25,128 nt of DNA from Cochliopodium minus (taxonomy: Eukaryota; Discosea; Himatismenida; Cochliopodiidae): assembly GCA_024220525.1 (NCBI GenBank), contig JAMYWO010000083.1, positions 122,070 through 147,197 of the forward strand. The letters are read 5' to 3'. Under the pieces are notes generated by a model that made no database searches, was not told the DNA's origin, and was given only the letters and a program-made list of their open reading frames with translations. Shown here in pieces: positions 11,657 through 21,621 of the stretch (within the stretch, counting starts at the first letter, position 1; the number at the start of each line of letters is the position of its first letter). The translations under genes were made by a program, and so were the position numbers.

Positions 11657-11729
11657 GTNTCGTATAGCTCAGCGGCAGAGCGGATGACTGCAGATCGTCC
11701 GGTCACTGGTTCAAATCCGGTTGCGAACA
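11657..11729 (+). tRNA. tRNA-Cys (anticodon GCA), one N in the acceptor stem
   Basis: A full cloverleaf folds. The D stem is GCTC/GAGC. The anticodon stem GATGA/TCGTC has the loop CTGCAGA, with anticodon GCA at 11690-11692. The T arm is ACTGG-TTCAAAT-CCGGT. The acceptor reads GT-N-TCGTA against TGCGAAC: leaving out the N at 11659 gives GTTCGTA, which pairs at all seven positions with one T-G wobble. Internal Pol III boxes are visible (A box TAGCTCAGCGG; B box GGTTCAAATCC). A T-rich terminator follows within 10 bases of the 3' end. No intron. Position 73 appears to be A, whereas Cys tRNAs normally carry U. Confidence 0.92.
11659..11659. other. Single N inside the tRNA: right seam of the inserted block
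   Basis: The tRNA closes correctly only if this N is an extra position. The sequence is therefore probably continuous across it, and the N marks a join rather than missing bases. Confidence 0.7.
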
Positions 11730-11878
11730 TATTTTTCTTTTTATTGATTTTCAGAAATCCTCTTTTTTTTTTATATAGGATGGTAAAAATATTGGGATTT
11801 TTCAAATCATGAAGAAATTATTTATAGTGTTAATTTGGATCCTAAAAAAATATTTTTAATCTTGAATCAATATAATTT

Positions 11879-12448
11879 TTAAAAATCCAAAAATTTATTC
11901 AAATTTTTGGCAGCTTCCAACTTTTTTTCATTGCTTTGCTCTTCCTTCTTTTGTTTTTCAACTTCTTCTTTATATAATTTATTTTCTTCCTCTGTTTTTT
12001 CAAGTAATATTCTATCCTTTTCTTCATAATCTTGTTCATTTGTTTTCTTTGATTCATTCAATTTTTGATTTTTTTCAAATTCTTCTAATCTTTTTTGAGC
12101 TTTTGATCTTTGATCTTCTTGTTTTTGCTCTAATTTCCATTTCTCATCTAATTTCTTTTCATCAATCCCTAAATTTATTGAAAAATAAAAACATTTCAAA
12201 AATGATTATCTTCACAACATAGAAATTATTGAATAAATTTACCTAATTGTTTTCTTTTTTCTTCTTGCTCTCTTTTTTTCTTCTCCATAAAGTCAAAGAT
12301 ACGTATTGATTCTTTTTCTTCGACTGATCTATCACTTTAAAAGAAAGTTTTAATTTAATAAATAAGATATTATCATTTTGACATACTTCAATCCTAAACT
12401 CTCAAATTTCTCATTTTCATCTTGATTAGAAAAATGTTTGTCACTCAT
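11879..12448 (-). CDS. Small coiled-coil protein, possibly clathrin light chain-like
   Basis: Three minus-strand exons, 12387-12448, 12243-12334 and 11879-12168, splice in phase at GT-AG sites into 147 residues. The start ATG (12446-12448) follows an A-run. The protein opens with an acidic 20-residue leader (MSDKHFSNQDENEKFES). It then becomes an almost continuous Glu/Lys/Gln-rich helix with heptad character, such as KKLDEKWKLEQKQ and QKRLEEFEKNQ, and ends in AAKNLNKFLDF. The central ESIRxFxxxxK...LEEF pattern and a C-terminus ending in a hydrophobic-Asp-Phe resemble clathrin light chains, which have a similar acidic start, central helix and DF-containing end. The conserved acidic EED-type regulatory patch is not evident, so this is only a suggestion. 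It diverges from HIRA across 238 bases, which may hold both promoters. Confidence 0.72.
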
Positions 12449-12686
12449 TTTTTTTTTTATTTATTGAATTTTCTGAATTTTAGAAAAATAATACGATTAG
12501 GGAATAACAATATTAATGAATTTCAAATTACCAGACAAATATTATGGAGTTTATTGAACTTCTTTTTGTATTTTCATATTTTTTATTATAATTTCAGTTA
12601 TTCAATAAAATAATAAAAAAAAATTGAACAAAAAAGTAATTACTTTCTGGTTGATAATACTTTCACTTATCAATATTTAAGTTTTA

Positions 12687-14831
12687 ATGAGAATATTGAA
12701 ACCAAATTTTGTAAATCATTCTGGATGTAAAATTATCTCCAACTTTTCAATCAACAATGGAATTCAAAACATTCAATCAAATATAACTTTAAAATAAAAA
12801 TATATTGATTATATTTTCCTTTTAAATTTTGCTTTTTTAATTTAATCATTCTATTTCAGCACCTATTTTTTCTATTGATATTCATCCCGATGGTACCAGA
12901 TTTGTGACTTCAGGAAGGTATTTGAGAAAAATATTAAAATATCGTTAATTTCATTGCCCTTAATAAAAAATTAATGATAAAAATATAAAAGTGATAATTT
13001 GATAAAGATCTGGGATTATACCAGTTTTGATCAAGATAAAGATAACAAGAATCAAAATAAAATGGAAGAAAGTGTGTTGGATAATGAAGGAGAATTAAAA
13101 GAAATTTCAATGGAAGAAACAGATAAGAGATTATTAGCTACTTTGAATGATCACACAAAAACAGTAATGTGCGTAAGATGGTCAAAAGATGGACAATTTC
13201 TTGCTTCAGGGGGAGATGACAAATTAATTTTTATTTGGAAATTAATGGGAGGAGGAAATGAAATGGGTTCTTTAAATGAAAATCCCAACACAGAAAATTG
13301 GAGAGTATTTAAAGTATTGACGGGACATAAAGGAGACATTTCTGATATTAGCTGGTCTTACGATAACCGGATGATTGCTTCTTCTTCTTTGGATGGAACC
13401 ATCATGATTTGGGATACTTCTGTTTCTTCTTTTGGTAAATTGATTAGAGAATTGAACGGACACAATGGTTTGATTAAAGGAATTTCTTGGGATCCTCGTC
13501 ACCAATTCCTTGCTTCTCAATCTGAAGATAAATCTGTCATTTTTTGGAGAATCTCCGATTGGAAAATTGAAGGAACTTTAAAACATCCTTTTCAAGGTTT
13601 TTTAATTTTTTTTTTTTGAAAAATTAATTTTTATTATTTTTTATATTATTTTATATTATTTTTTAATTATTATTTTACATTATTTATATTATTTTTTAGT
13701 TATTATTATTTATATTATTATTATTTATCATTATTATTTAGATTATTAAATCTATAACTTTAATCGAATCAAATAAGATCATACTTTTAAGTGTGTTTAG
13801 ATTTGTTAATAATACAAAAACCCTTTTAAAATAAAAAGGAACAGCGGGTACATCATTCTTCCATAGATTAAGTTGGAGTCCAGATGGAGAGCAAATAGTA
13901 GCAACTAATGGGTTAAATTCAAAACATCACATTGCTCCTGTCATTAACAGAGGTTCTTGGGATGTGAAATGTGATTATGTTGGTCATTTAAGTCCTATTG
14001 TAGTTGCTGTACCCTTTTTTTTTTTCTTAAATCTTTTTCTCAATTTTCAACGTTTTTACCAAAAGTTTTTTTCCTAAAGTTTTTTTACATATTTCGTTAT
14101 TATATAAACTTATTTTCTTATCATAAACATAAACTTATTTTCTTATTAAATTTTTTTTTTATTGTAAACTTATTTTCTATTATTTTTTTAGTTTAAAATT
14201 TCAAACTCATTTTTTAAAATTTTTTCAACTTTTATGTTAAAAAGGAGTTTTTTAAAAAATATAAAATATTTATTTTGTGAAGAGTGTTGTAAATTATTTA
14301 ATTATTTTTTTTTTGTTTTTTAACATTTTGATATTTTAATTAATATATTTTTTGTGTTTTTTATTTTTTTTTATTTTCATTTTTTTTATATCATAAATAT
14401 GGAAGAAATTTAATCCAAGGTTATTCAAAAAAAAATCAAACACCAAAAAAGGGTATGGGACATTGGCAGTGTTGGGAGGATCAGATTGTGACATAACAGG
14501 ATGGACATCCTTTTCACCAAGACCCCTTTTCATTTTAAAAAAACCATTTAAAAACTCTGTTTTGGATATTTCTTGGAACAGTGAAGGAGATTCATTTATG
14601 GCTTCTTCTTATGATGGTTCTGTTCTTTTTGTTCAATTAAGTGAAAAAGAAACTGGAAAAATTCTTCGTGCTTCCAAACAATCTTCTTATCTTTCCAAAT
14701 CTTTTGGTCTTTCTTCTTCCTCTGTTCTCGAACATCCTTCTCTTCTCCTCTCCTCCACCCCTCCTCCTCCCCTTTCTTTTCCCTCCTCCTCCTCCTTTCA
14801 TCTCAACAACCCCTCTCTCTCCCTCAACAAC

Positions 14832-14875
<44 letters not shown>

Positions 14876-17057
14876 CAACAATAATAATAATAATAATAAT
14901 AACAATAATAATAATAATGACAACAATAACAATAATAACATTAATAATAACAGTAATAATAACAGTAATTACAATATTAACAATATGAACAACTGTAACA
15001 ATAAAAATAGGGGAACAACATTGACATCAACAATAGTAAATCAAAAAGAAGAAAGAACAAAAGAAGGAAGAAGAAGAATAAAACCCCAACTCATTCCTCT
15101 TTTTTCTGTTGATTCTTCTTTTGCTAATTCTTTAAATACTCCCAATCCTTCTTTAAATTCTTTAAATTCTTTTAATGCTAATGAAACTTTAAACACACCT
15201 TCACAGTCCCCTCTCTTCTCCACTTTTTATTATAATACAAACAATCTTAGTACTACTAACAATAATGACGGAAATAATAATAATAATAATAATATTAATA
15301 ATAATAATAAGAATAATAATAATAATAATAATAATAATAAGAATAATAATAATAATAAGAATAATAATGGAAATGATAATAAAGAAAGTAATTTTGATTT
15401 TGATCAAAAACCGGATCCTTCTTATAAATTTGACTTAAACTCTTTAAATGAGAAGAAAGGAGGAGAAGGAGGAGATGAAGAAGATTCTTCACAAAGTTCT
15501 GTAGGATTAGATGATGATGAAAACCTTTCTCTTGATACTCCCCACCCCGATTATGACGACAAAAGTATCGATAAAAGTGTTGACAAAAGTAAAGAAAAGA
15601 ACAAAGAAAAAACAAACAGTACTTCTCTCAATTTATCTTTACCTTCTATTTCTGTTACAAACAATGATCCAAAAATTTCCCCTAACAACAATGATAACAA
15701 CAACAATGATAACAACACTGATAAATCCAACAAAGAAGGAAGATCTAAAAAAAGAGGGATAACAGAAGAAAATAAGAAAAAAACAACACAAACCAAAAAA
15801 ACCAAAACAAATAACACCCCCTCCACAAACTCGAAAAAGAAAAGTGGAAGTAGTGGCAGCAGTGGAAGTAAATCTGGAAAATCTTCTTCAAACAGTAAAA
15901 ATAAAAATAATGAAAAAGAAACTTCAAATAAGAAAACAACCAAAGTATTCTCTTCTCTTTTTTCTCCCTATTTCTTCAAAAAAGTAGATTCTCTTCCTCA
16001 TTTAAATTTTGAAGTATTTTCTCCAAATTTGGCGAAATTTGGGAAAGATAATCCAAATTTAAACGAAAATTCAAATACTACAATGAAAATTGAAATTTTA
16101 AATTTTGAAAAAACCTTTAAAATCACCTCCACTCTCAACGGAAGAATATTTTGGAGTTTAGAAAAAGAAGGAAAAGTAACTCTCTTTTCTTCTAATCCTC
16201 ATTTTCTTTGTTTATCTCTCATTGAAGAATTTTCTCCTCCATCTTCTTCTTCTACAGAAAAGGAGGGAGAAAAAGAAGAAAGAGGGAAAATGATGGTGTT
16301 GAATCACTGGGGTACTCTTCTTTTTCCTCCTCTTTCTCTTCCTTCTCCTCTTTACAAAATTGAAAGCAGTTCAGGTGGATGGAACATGATGGGGCTGATG
16401 AGGTGTGGAGAAATATGTTTGTGGGATTTTTCAAAACAAAAACAAATCTTTTCACAAAAAATTTCACATTTGCTAACTAAAGATAAAGAAGATGTAGAAA
16501 AGATGTGGGTAACCCCCAAATCTATTCCAGTGTTGTGTATAAACAATGGAATCACTTTTACTTTTTCTAAAAGAATGGGGATGTGGGTGAGAGTGGATGA
16601 TCTTCAGTATTCTTCTTCCTCTTTTTTTACTTCCTCTTCTCATAAATTTAGACCAGAAAATCAGTCATCCAAATATGATTCTCCTCCCTACGTTTTATCT
16701 AAAATTCAAGCAGATAGTTTTTTGTTGAAACAAAAATTGGATCCTCTTTTTGCGAGAGGATTAAGATATGATCCAAAAGAAACAATTTTTCATATCGAAC
16801 ATCAATTGACTTCTTCTCTTGTACTTAAATCTTTTATTGAATATGCTGAATGGTCTAAAATTTATGTGCAAAGACTTTCGGAAAATGAGGATAAAGATAA
16901 ACTCTACATCTTTTTAGATACATTATTGAATCCTCCCCGCAAAGACAAGTTTAAAACTCTGAAACTTCAACTTTTAAATGATATTTTACTTTTACCTTTA
17001 ATCAAACAGTTTGATATTTCAGAGTTTTATAAAAACTTGATAAGACAAAAGAAATGA
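12687..17057 (+). CDS. hira: HIRA histone chaperone (histone H3.3 deposition)
   Basis: Five exons (12687-12726, 12860-12917, 12992-13596, 13839-14008, 14406-17057) join in phase to give 1174 residues. The tiny first exon encodes MRILKPNFVNHSG, matching the start of HIRA proteins, and runs into PIFSIDIHPDGTRF. WD40 blades follow: ASGGDDKLIFIW, ASSSLDGTIMIWD, GHNGLIKGISWDP, RLSWSPDGEQ, and VLDISWNSEGDSF. These form the N-terminal propeller. GRRRIKPQL at 15066-15092 (residue ~512) is the B domain that binds Asf1. The C-terminal Hira domain holds WGTLLFPP, GEICLWDFSKQKQ and VLCINNGITFTFSKRMGMW. HIRA works in the nucleus with Asf1, ubinuclein and cabin-like partners to place H3.3 outside replication. 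Between propeller and B domain, and again after it, lie long Asn tracts and Ser/Lys-rich disordered sequence. AATAAA is at 17060-17065. Confidence 0.93.
14830..15010 (+). repeat. AAT trinucleotide repeat coding for poly-Asn in HIRA
   Basis: About 55 codons, almost all AAT/AAC with occasional Asp, Ile and Ser, in frame within HIRA exon 5 just before the B domain. Mixed AAT and AAC codons show the tract is not a fresh pure expansion throughout. Open frames on other frames here are shadows. Confidence 0.92.
15262..15384 (+). repeat. Second AAT repeat (poly-Asn/Lys) in HIRA
   Basis: A second in-frame tract of AAT codons interspersed with AAG and a few ATT/GGA codons, after the B domain. Acidic and Ser/Lys-rich low-complexity sequence follows until about 15940. 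Confidence 0.9.
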
Positions 17058-17147
17058 AAAATAAATTAATTTTTATTTGAAATTTAATAAAAAAAGATTA
17101 TTGAAATATTTTCTCTTGTAATTTGAAAGATAAGTAAACTTTATTGT

Positions 17148-20100
17148 TCAGAGTTTAGAATAAGCTTTAAAAATTTGTCTTCCACTAAAATCATCCATCT
17201 TTTCAAAAAATAGAAATTTATTAAAAAAAAAAAAAAATAAAAAAAATTTTTACAACATCTTCAGCACCAGCAGGAATAGAATAAGCTATAAACAATTTTG
17301 AATAAAAAAAAGATTGATAAAAAGAAGTAAAGTATACCCTTAACAGAGTTTACACTTTGTTCTATTCTTTTTCCTACTCCTGTTACGTACAAACTATTTC
17401 CTCCAAAAATTTGTGTTGTTTCTCTAGCACAATATTCAAACACCTTTTAAAATTATTTTTTAAATTAAAATTCTTCAATAAAATTCTTCTTTTTAATTTT
17501 TAAATAATTTTTTTTTTTTTTTTTTTGTTTGGAAGAAAATTGTTTTAATAATAAATAATTGTTTTTAATTTTTTACTTTGCTTGATTCACTTTTCAAGAG
17601 ACAAATAACATCTGATATTTTCATGTCTGCTTCTTCTTTTTCCATTGTATCCTAGTATTTTTTAATAAAAAAAAAAAGGAAATAATGAAAATGAGCAAAC
17701 ATAATGAGGATAATGAGGATAATGAGGGTAAAAGGGAAAATAATGGAGATTGTGAAAAAATAATTAGTAATGAGGAATAATAAGGGAAATTAGGAATAAT
17801 GAGGGAAAAGGATGAAAAAAAAAAGATTTTTACGATTTGATAAATGATGCTTTCTAACCAGGTAAAGATCATTTCAATTCTGCGAGACATGTTTGCAACT
17901 TTTAATCTTATTGATTGGAGATTTGACAATGGATTTCCAAATGCTTTTCTTATTGATGCGTATTTTATACTTTCTTTAATTATTTCAAAAAAAAATAATA
18001 ATAATAATTAAGTAAATAAAAAAAATAAATTAAATTAAATGGATTTATAAGTAATAATTATTTAAAAAAATAAATTAATAAAATTATTTAAATAAATAAA
18101 TAAATAAATACACATATAAATAAATATTTAAATACACAATTATTTAAATAAATAAATACACATATAAATAAGTAAATAAATACACAATTATTTAAATAAA
18201 TAAATAAATAAATACACATATAAATAAATAATATTTAAATACACAATTATTTAAATAAATAAATATACATATAAATAAGTAAATATATAAATGAATAAGT
18301 TTTTTTTTTTTTTGAAAACAAAAAAAAAATTAGAAAAAAACCTTCCAAACAAACTCTTGCTAATCTTGTTGCAATGATGGAAATGTAGACTCTTTCATGA
18401 TTGAAATTGTACACTGTAGTCATTTTTTAAATTAAAAAAATTTAAAAAATTTAAAATTAATTATAAAATAATCCTAAAATATAAAAAATAACAATTGATA
18501 AATCAATAAATGTGATGATTATTAAAATAAAGTAAATAAAAAATAAAAATAAAATAATTGATAAAAAGAAAAATAAAAAGAATAATTAAAAGAATAAAAA
18601 TAAAATAATTAATAAAAAAAAAAATAAAAAGAATAATTAAAAGAATTAAAAAATAAAGAGAATAAAAAGAGGGAAAAGAAAAAGAAAGAAAGAAAGAGAA
18701 TAAAAATAAAATAATTAATTAAAAGAAAGAGAAAGAGAAAGAAAGAAGGAAAAAGAAGGAAAAAAGAAGGAATACCAATCATTTTGAAACCATCACCTTC
18801 TTTACCAATGAGGTTGGAAAGGGGGACGGGGGTACCGTTGAAATCCAAGTAGGCAGTACCACTAATATCAGATCCTCTTATCTCCAATTTTCTCACATTA
18901 AAATTCTCCCTTTCTTTTTCCACCAAAATAAATGACAATCCCGTATGTCTTTCTCCTATTCCATTTTCATTTTTTAAAATAAATAAATAAGTAAATAAAT
19001 AAATAATTAATTAATTAAATTCATAAAAATAAATAAATAAATAATTAATAAATAAATAAATAAATAAATAATTATTAAATAAATAAATAAATAAATAATT
19101 ATTAAATAAATAATAAATAAATAAATTATTAAATAAATAATAAATAAATAATTAAATTCATAAAAATTCATAAAAATGAAATAAAATCTTTAAAAATTTA
19201 AAATAAAAGTTGAAATAAAAAATAAAATATAAAATCTTTAAAAAATTCAAAATTAAAATTTAAAAGCAAAAAAATTTTAAAAAAAATACCTCCAGTTCTT
19301 GCCGCTACTACAAAATAATCTGCATATGTTCCATTTGTTATCTTTTTCATTTTTTAAAAATATTTTAATTTAAAACAAAATAAAATTAAAAAAAAAATGT
19401 ATTTTCTTTAAATAAAAAAAAAATATAAAGTATTTTCTTTAAATAAAAAAATGTTAGGTATTTTCTTTTTGAATTTTAAAATTATTTTAAAATTATTGAA
19501 AAATATTAGAAAGGGGGGAAAAGGGAAAAGAGGAAAGGGGAAAAGAAGGGTTACCCATTTTTTGTTACCATAGAGAAGATAATGATCTTTTTCTTTTTTA
19601 GCAATGGTTATGATTCCTGCCACGTCACTTCCCGCATTCGGTTCACTTATTGCCAATGCCTTTTTTTATTTTTTTAAAAATTTTTTAAAATACCAAAATT
19701 TTCATTTTAAAATAAAAAATAATATATATAAAATACAATTAATATTAAATATATTCATAAAAAACATTTGTAATTTTATATTAATACAAATATTTTCTTG
19801 TATTTATATTTATATTCATATTAATGAAATACAATTATATTTCATTTTAGTTTTATTTAATGAAATACAATTGTAATATAATTGTAATTTATTTTATATT
19901 TAATGTAATACAATTATATTTCATTTTAGTTTTATTTAATGTAATATAATTGTAATTTATTTTATATTTAATGTAATACGAATATATTTCATTTTAGTTG
20001 TGATATATTTTATAGAAATTGTTAAATATTTTTATTTTTTAAAAAAGGAGAGGGTAGGGGGTAAGGGGGAGAAATTACAATCAATTTTTTGCCCATCAAA

Positions 20101-21484
20101 ACGGAGTTTGCGATTTTTTGTTTCATTTCCTCACTTCCAAATCTCAACACTGCTGACAATGCTATTGCTGGTCCATTTGTGATTGCCGCTATCGCTCCTA
20201 TTTTTTTTATTTCATTTATTAATTATTAATCTCATTTATTAATTATTAATCTCATTTATATTATTATTTTATTTAATTTCATATTATTATTTTCAGAATT
20301 AATTAATTTAATTCTTTATATTTATTCGTAATTAATTTATTTAATTCTTTATATTTATTATATCTTTTTATTTCTATGTTTTATTTTATTTTTAATTAAT
20401 TTAATTTTTATTTTATTTATTTTATTTTATATTATTTTATTTTATTTTCATTTTATTTTGTTATATAATATTTTATTTTAGATTGTTATTTTTTGAACCA
20501 GAGTTTGAAATTCGGGATAATTGATCAACTAAAATGAGCTCATGAAAAGGGTCTAAATCTTTAGGAAAAACAACATGAGGATCAGCATACTGAAGAGGAA
20601 AAGGTTTTCCACAAAGAATAGTTAAAAAACCCTCCTTTCCCATTTTTTCTAACAAAGAAGAAGGAGGTTTTTCTCCATCTACCCATTCCTTCATTCCTGG
20701 TATTATTTCCTCATTAACAAATTTCACCACCCTCCCCAAAAACTCTCTGTGTGTTTTCTTGTAATAGGGTGAATTGAATCTTTATTTTTTTTAAAAAAAA
20801 ATAAATTTTCTTTTTTCTTTAATTTCTTTCTAATTATTTTATTTTATTTTATTTTATTATATTTGATAATATTTGATGGAGATATTTTTTTTTTTTTTCT
20901 TATAAATATTTCTTTTCCCAATTTTTTATTTTACCTTTGTGTCCATATTGGTTCTTTCAGATTTTTAATTTGGTTTTCTTAAAAAAGAATAATTGTTTTT
21001 ACCAGAATATAAAACGAGGGGTTCTTTTTTCTTTTGATAGGAATCCAATTTTCCAATACATAATTTATCATGGTATTTTTTTAAAACATCAATCGAATGA
21101 TATCCTTTATAAACTTCTGAGACATCTTTTCCCTTTTATTTTAAAAAAATGAATTACAAATAAACCAAAAAAAAAAAAGGGAAGAAAGTTTTGAGGAGAT
21201 TGCAAAAGAAATTTTTAAACTTTTGAAGATCCCAGCCAACAAAAAAAAAAAAGTTTTTACCAAATTATTCAACAAAATATATTCTCCACCTGGATGAAGG
21301 GATGCAAATTTGCTCACATCATAAACAAATCCATCTACAATTACCCATGCATCTCCTAAAAATAAATAATATTGTTTTAAAGTATTAACAATTATAGGAA
21401 ATAGAAATCAATTATAAAAAATTTGCCTTTTTTATTGTGTTTTGAAACTTCTTCCAAAGTAAAATTTTTAATTTCTTTTATCAT
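17148..21484 (-). CDS. Cytochrome b5/acyl-CoA dehydrogenase fusion with peroxisomal SKL tail
   Basis: Fifteen minus-strand exons splice in phase to 512 residues: 21427-21484, 21261-21355, 21003-21132, 20935-20977, 20499-20779, 20079-20197, 19555-19659, 19290-19341, 18776-18955, 18342-18413, 17834-17973, 17577-17651, 17338-17443, 17254-17285, 17148-17198. Residues 1-~80 form a cytochrome b5 domain ([20 protein letters not shown]); the heme-ligand histidines are H40 and H63. Residues ~105-512 are an acyl-CoA dehydrogenase: [11 protein letters not shown], then the flavin-site motif [15 protein letters not shown] (243-257), NGNKKW-like [15 protein letters not shown], and TQIFGGNS. The enzyme forms the trans-2 double bond of acyl-CoA using FAD. 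Glu in NFNHER (E361) sits where isovaleryl-CoA dehydrogenase has its base. The protein ends AYSKL, a canonical PTS1. Intron 1 has a GC donor. AATAAA on the minus strand is at 17140-17145. Confidence 0.9.
18082..18296. repeat. Minisatellite in an acyl-CoA dehydrogenase intron
   Basis: Four units beginning AATTATTTAAATAAATAAAT at 18082, 18138, 18186 and 18245 (spacing 48-59 bases), each with an internal CACATATAAAT or TACATATAAAT segment. Lies in the intron between the exons 18342-18413 and 17834-17973. Confidence 0.85.
18978..19160. repeat. AAAT tetranucleotide tract in an intron
   Basis: Imperfect runs of AAAT/TAAA, broken by AATTATT, fill much of the intron 18956-19289 of the acyl-CoA dehydrogenase gene. 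Confidence 0.85.
19823..20000. repeat. Three-copy 70-80 base tandem repeat in an intron
   Basis: The segment AATACAATTATATTTCATTT and its continuation start at 19828 and 19907, with a variant at 19975, separated by 79 and 68 bases. Lies in the intron 19660-20078. Confidence 0.8.
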
Positions 21485-21621
21485 TTTTTTTTATTTTATT
21501 TTGAATCAATGAATTTGAAAAATATTAAAAAGCATCCATTCAAATCCATGATTCCATTCCTCCTTTGAGTATTTATTTGAAAAATTTATTTTCTTTTTTC
21601 ATTCCAAAAAAAATAAATAAA
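21485..21621. promoter_or_regulatory. Shared divergent promoter region, acyl-CoA dehydrogenase/E1
   Basis: Only 137 bases separate the start codons of the minus-strand cytochrome b5/acyl-CoA dehydrogenase (21484) and the plus-strand E1 gene (21622). Each start is flanked by homopolymer A on its own coding strand. No specific factor site is recognised. The short distance means both promoters must overlap or lie in the spacer. Confidence 0.6.

Noticed and set aside
11400-11800. tRNA-targeted retrotransposon near the tRNA
   Set aside because: Dictyostelid elements often insert near tRNA genes, but no element ends, target duplications or coding remnants were seen on either side.
14641-15407. Several open frames coding for poly-Ile, poly-Thr or poly-Tyr on both strands
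   Set aside because: They are other-frame readings of the AAT repeats in HIRA exon 5.
15551-15943. Minus-strand Leu/Phe-rich frame of 130 codons, possible membrane protein
   Set aside because: It is the antisense of the Asp/Lys/Asn-rich HIRA linker.
17974-20078. CRISPR-like spaced repeats in the intronic minisatellites
   Set aside because: Units are AT-only, directly adjacent and variable in length, with no unique spacers, and lie in introns of a eukaryotic gene.
20937-21152. Plus-strand 71-codon open frame
   Set aside because: It is antisense to acyl-CoA dehydrogenase exons 3 and 4, which splice in phase.
21565-21621. TTG at 21565 as the E1 start
   Set aside because: A nuclear eukaryotic gene would use the ATG at 21622, which also has the A-rich leader and a better presequence.
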